From NCBI RefSeq assembly GCF_000980885.2, contig NZ_LBDA02000049.1:56221-120220 (forward strand): a DNA stretch of 64,000 nt. The letters are read 5' to 3'. Numbering within the stretch: the first letter of the stretch is position 1; the number at the start of each line of letters is the position of its first letter. Positions 62,290 to 64,000 of this stretch are shown in pieces. The DNA comes from Streptomyces malaysiense (GTDB taxonomy: Bacteria > Actinomycetota > Actinomycetes > Streptomycetales > Streptomycetaceae). Made by a program: the position numbers and the translations under genes. The notes beneath the pieces are model-generated. The model made no database searches. It was not told the origin of the DNA and saw only the letters and a list, made by a program, of their open reading frames with translations.

Positions 62290-63777
62290 TCACACCCGCA
62301 TCGGCCTGTCCCCCGGGGAGACCGGCGCGGGCAACTGCGAACTACCCGTCAGATACCGGTCGACGGCCGCCGCCACCGCCCGCCCCTCCGCGATCGCCCA
62401 CACGATCAACGACTGCCCGCGCGCCGCGTCCCCGGCCGCGAAAACCCCCGGAACATTGGTCGCGAAACCGACGTCCCGGGCGATCGTGCCCCGCGCGTCG
62501 AGCACCAGCCCCAACTGCTCCACCAGCCCGTCCTCCCGGTCCGGACCCGAGAAACCCAGCGCCAGCAGCACCATGTCGGCCGGGATCGTCCGCCCGGTCC
62601 CCGGCACCGGCTGCCGCCGCTCATCCACCTCCACCAGTTCGAGCGCCCGCACCCGCCCGCCCTCGTCCCCGGCGAACCGCAGCGTCGACGCCGCGAACAA
62701 CCGCGCGTCCGCGTCCGCCGCCGGCGCCGTCCGCAGCTCACCCGCCTCCTCGTGCGCGGGCGACAACCGGTAGATCTTCGGATACGTCGGCCACGGCTCC
62801 GCGTACTCGTCGCGCTCCGCCTCCGGCTGCGCGTAGATGTCCAGCTGGGTCACCGACGCGGCACCCTCCCGCACCGCCGTCCCCAGACAGTCCGCCCCCG
62901 TGTCCCCACCACCGACGATCACCACGTGCCGGCCCGCCGCCGACAACGGCGAAACCGCCAGATCCCCCTCACCCACCCGGTTGGAGAGCGGCAGATACCG
63001 CATCGCCTGATGTATCCCCTCCAACTCCCGGCCCGGCACCGGAAGCTCCCGCCACGCCGTGGCACCCGTGGCGAGCACCACCGCGTCGAACCGCGTCCGC
63101 AACTCCGCCGCGTCGACGTCCCGCCCCACCGACACCGATGTGCGGAACCTCGTCCCCTCGGCCCGCATCTGCCCCAGCCGCCGCTCCAGATGCCGCTTCT
63201 CCATCTTGAACGAGGGGATGCCGTACCGCATCAGCCCACCGATCCGGTCGTCCTTCTCGTACACCGCGACCGTGTGCCCTGCCCGCGTCAACTGCTGCGC
63301 GGCCGCGAGACCGGTGGGACCGGAGCCGATCACCGCGACCGTCTTCCCCGACAACCGCTCCGGCGGCCGCGCCGGCACGAACCCCTCCTCCCAGGCCCGG
63401 TCGGCGATCGCGCACTCGACGTTCTTGATGGTGACGGCCGGCTGATTGATCGCCAGCACGCACCCGGCCTCACAGGGCGCCGGACACAATCGTCCCGTGA
63501 ACTCCGGGAAATTGTTCGTCGCGTGCAACCTGTCGCTCGCCGCCCGCCAGTCCTCCCGGGCCACCAGATCGTTCCACTCGGGGATGAGATTGCCCAGCGG
63601 ACAGGCGTCATGGCAGAACGGGACACCGCAGTCCATGCACCGGTCCGCCTGCTTGCTGATGATCGGCAGCAGCGCCCCCGGCACATACACCTCGTCCCAG
63701 TCCCGCACCCGCTCCCCGACGGGCCGCCGCGCCCACTCCTGACGCGGCGTGGTCATGAACCCCTTGGGATCGGCCAT
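62290..63777 (-). CDS. Second, solitary glutamate synthase small subunit (GltD paralogue)
   Basis: 495 residues, clearly homologous to the GltD at 1675-3138 but diverged. All iron-sulfur cysteines (RCMDCGVPFCHDACP, RLCPAPCEAGC), the FAD loop GSGPTG, the NADPH loop GGGDTG and the C-terminal GDAARGQSLIVWAIAEGR are kept, so it should be a working flavin/Fe-S reductase. ATG 63777 has GAGGAAG upstream. No gltB lies beside it in the window; a large-subunit partner would have to be elsewhere, or it serves another oxidoreductase. Confidence 0.93.
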   Translation of the reverse strand: MADPKGFMTTPRQEWARRPVGERVRDWDEVYVPGALLPIISKQADRCMDCGVPFCHDACPLGNLIPEWNDLVAREDWRAASDRLHATNNFPEFTGRLCPAPCEAGCVLAINQPAVTIKNVECAIADRAWEEGFVPARPPERLSGKTVAVIGSGPTGLAAAQQLTRAGHTVAVYEKDDRIGGLMRYGIPSFKMEKRHLERRLGQMRAEGTRFRTSVSVGRDVDAAELRTRFDAVVLATGATAWRELPVPGRELEGIHQAMRYLPLSNRVGEGDLAVSPLSAAGRHVVIVGGGDTGADCLGTAVREGAASVTQLDIYAQPEAERDEYAEPWPTYPKIYRLSPAHEEAGELRTAPAADADARLFAASTLRFAGDEGGRVRALELVEVDERRQPVPGTGRTIPADMVLLALGFSGPDREDGLVEQLGLVLDARGTIARDVGFATNVPGVFAAGDAARGQSLIVWAIAEGRAVAAAVDRYLTGSSQLPAPVSPGDRPMRV

Positions 63778-63877
63778 GATCATCTTCCTCGCCTACGGGC
63801 ACCCGGCACCGGCCACCCGACGGCCGTACGCCACCGGGCGGCACGTACCGGCACTCCTGCGGCCACGATACGTCCAC

Positions 63878-63925
63878 GCCCGGGGTGGCGCAGGGCGGGC
63901 GGCCCGGGGTGGCGCAGGGCGGGCG
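63878..63925. repeat. 24-bp perfect tandem duplication
   Basis: Two identical 24-bp units (63878-63901 and 63902-63925, beginning GCCCGGGGTGG). They lie 100 bases upstream of the gltD-like start; an unrelated GTGCCCCCG repeat begins near 63977. The region 63784-64000 holds no gene I can support. Confidence 0.9.
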
Positions 63926-64000
63926 ACAGCGGCGGGAACGGGAGGAGAGGGGCTCACGGTCCGTGGCCGAGAGGAAGGTGCCCCCGGTGCCCCCGGTGCC

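Overview
The window reads as chromosomal DNA of a Streptomyces or very close relative. Base composition is strongly GC-rich with G or C at almost every third codon position, GTG starts and four-base stop/start overlaps are common, and the order gltBD - pyk - pdtaR-like regulator - branched-chain amino-acid transporter - polA - rpsA - coaE is typical core-chromosome gene content of that genus. No phage, transposon, CRISPR array or rRNA was seen. There is one tRNA-type gene.

Layout. 1-5011: the 3' part of gltB, complete gltD, a zinc-binding rhomboid protease and a VWA protein. 5022-15287: a catabolic island of eleven genes (two acyl-CoA dehydrogenases, IpdF-type SDR, KstR2-type TetR, FadA6-type thiolase, IpdC, IpdB, IpdA, EchA20, two more SDRs). 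Its two divergent promoters carry near-identical operators. Set and order match the KstR2 regulon that degrades the last two rings (C and D) of steroids. 15313-23689: a zinc-peptidase-like protein, a GH35 beta-galactosidase divergent from an AraC regulator, chorismate mutase, aminopeptidase N, an NmrA-type oxidoreductase and an acetyltransferase. 23861-26655: a two-gene decarboxylase plus lysine N-monooxygenase operon that looks like the first two steps of hydroxamate siderophore synthesis without the rest. 26783-29166: pyruvate kinase, an unusual tRNA with a CAA anticodon but a short variable loop, and an ANTAR response regulator. 29241-34947: a complete LIV-type ABC transporter on the minus strand.

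35531-41427: a PaaI-type thioesterase, a molybdopterin oxidoreductase and polA. 41641-48917: small proteins, a secreted lytic transglycosylase with a folded leader, a DUF3068 protein, the helicase HrpB and a methyltransferase whose start codon is unclear. 49299-53500: rpsA with promoter, leader and strong terminator, a PAC2 protein, coaE, a TPR protein and a DUF6343 protein. 53864-58506: methyltransferase, S4-domain protein, family-5 uracil-DNA glycosylase, acetyltransferase, RidA, two apparently broken genes and a small protein. 58572-62212: a Streptomyces regulatory cluster (ATP-binding kinase-fold protein, XRE/Scr1 regulator, DUF397, DUF574 methyltransferase) with a striking nested inverted repeat between the divergent arms. 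62290-63777: a second, solitary gltD.

How the parts work together. GltBD converts 2-oxoglutarate and glutamine to glutamate. The KstR2-type island should turn a hydrindane propionate-CoA from steroids into acyl-CoA pieces, but no HIP-CoA ligase (FadD3) and no second acyl-CoA dehydrogenase pair (FadE31/32) is present here. The most unusual items are the steroid-ring island, the orphan decarboxylase/N-hydroxylase pair, the class-I tRNA-like gene with a leucine anticodon, the folded leader before the transglycosylase, and the nested operator at 60008-60043. All functions are inferred from sequence patterns by eye; no database search was run.
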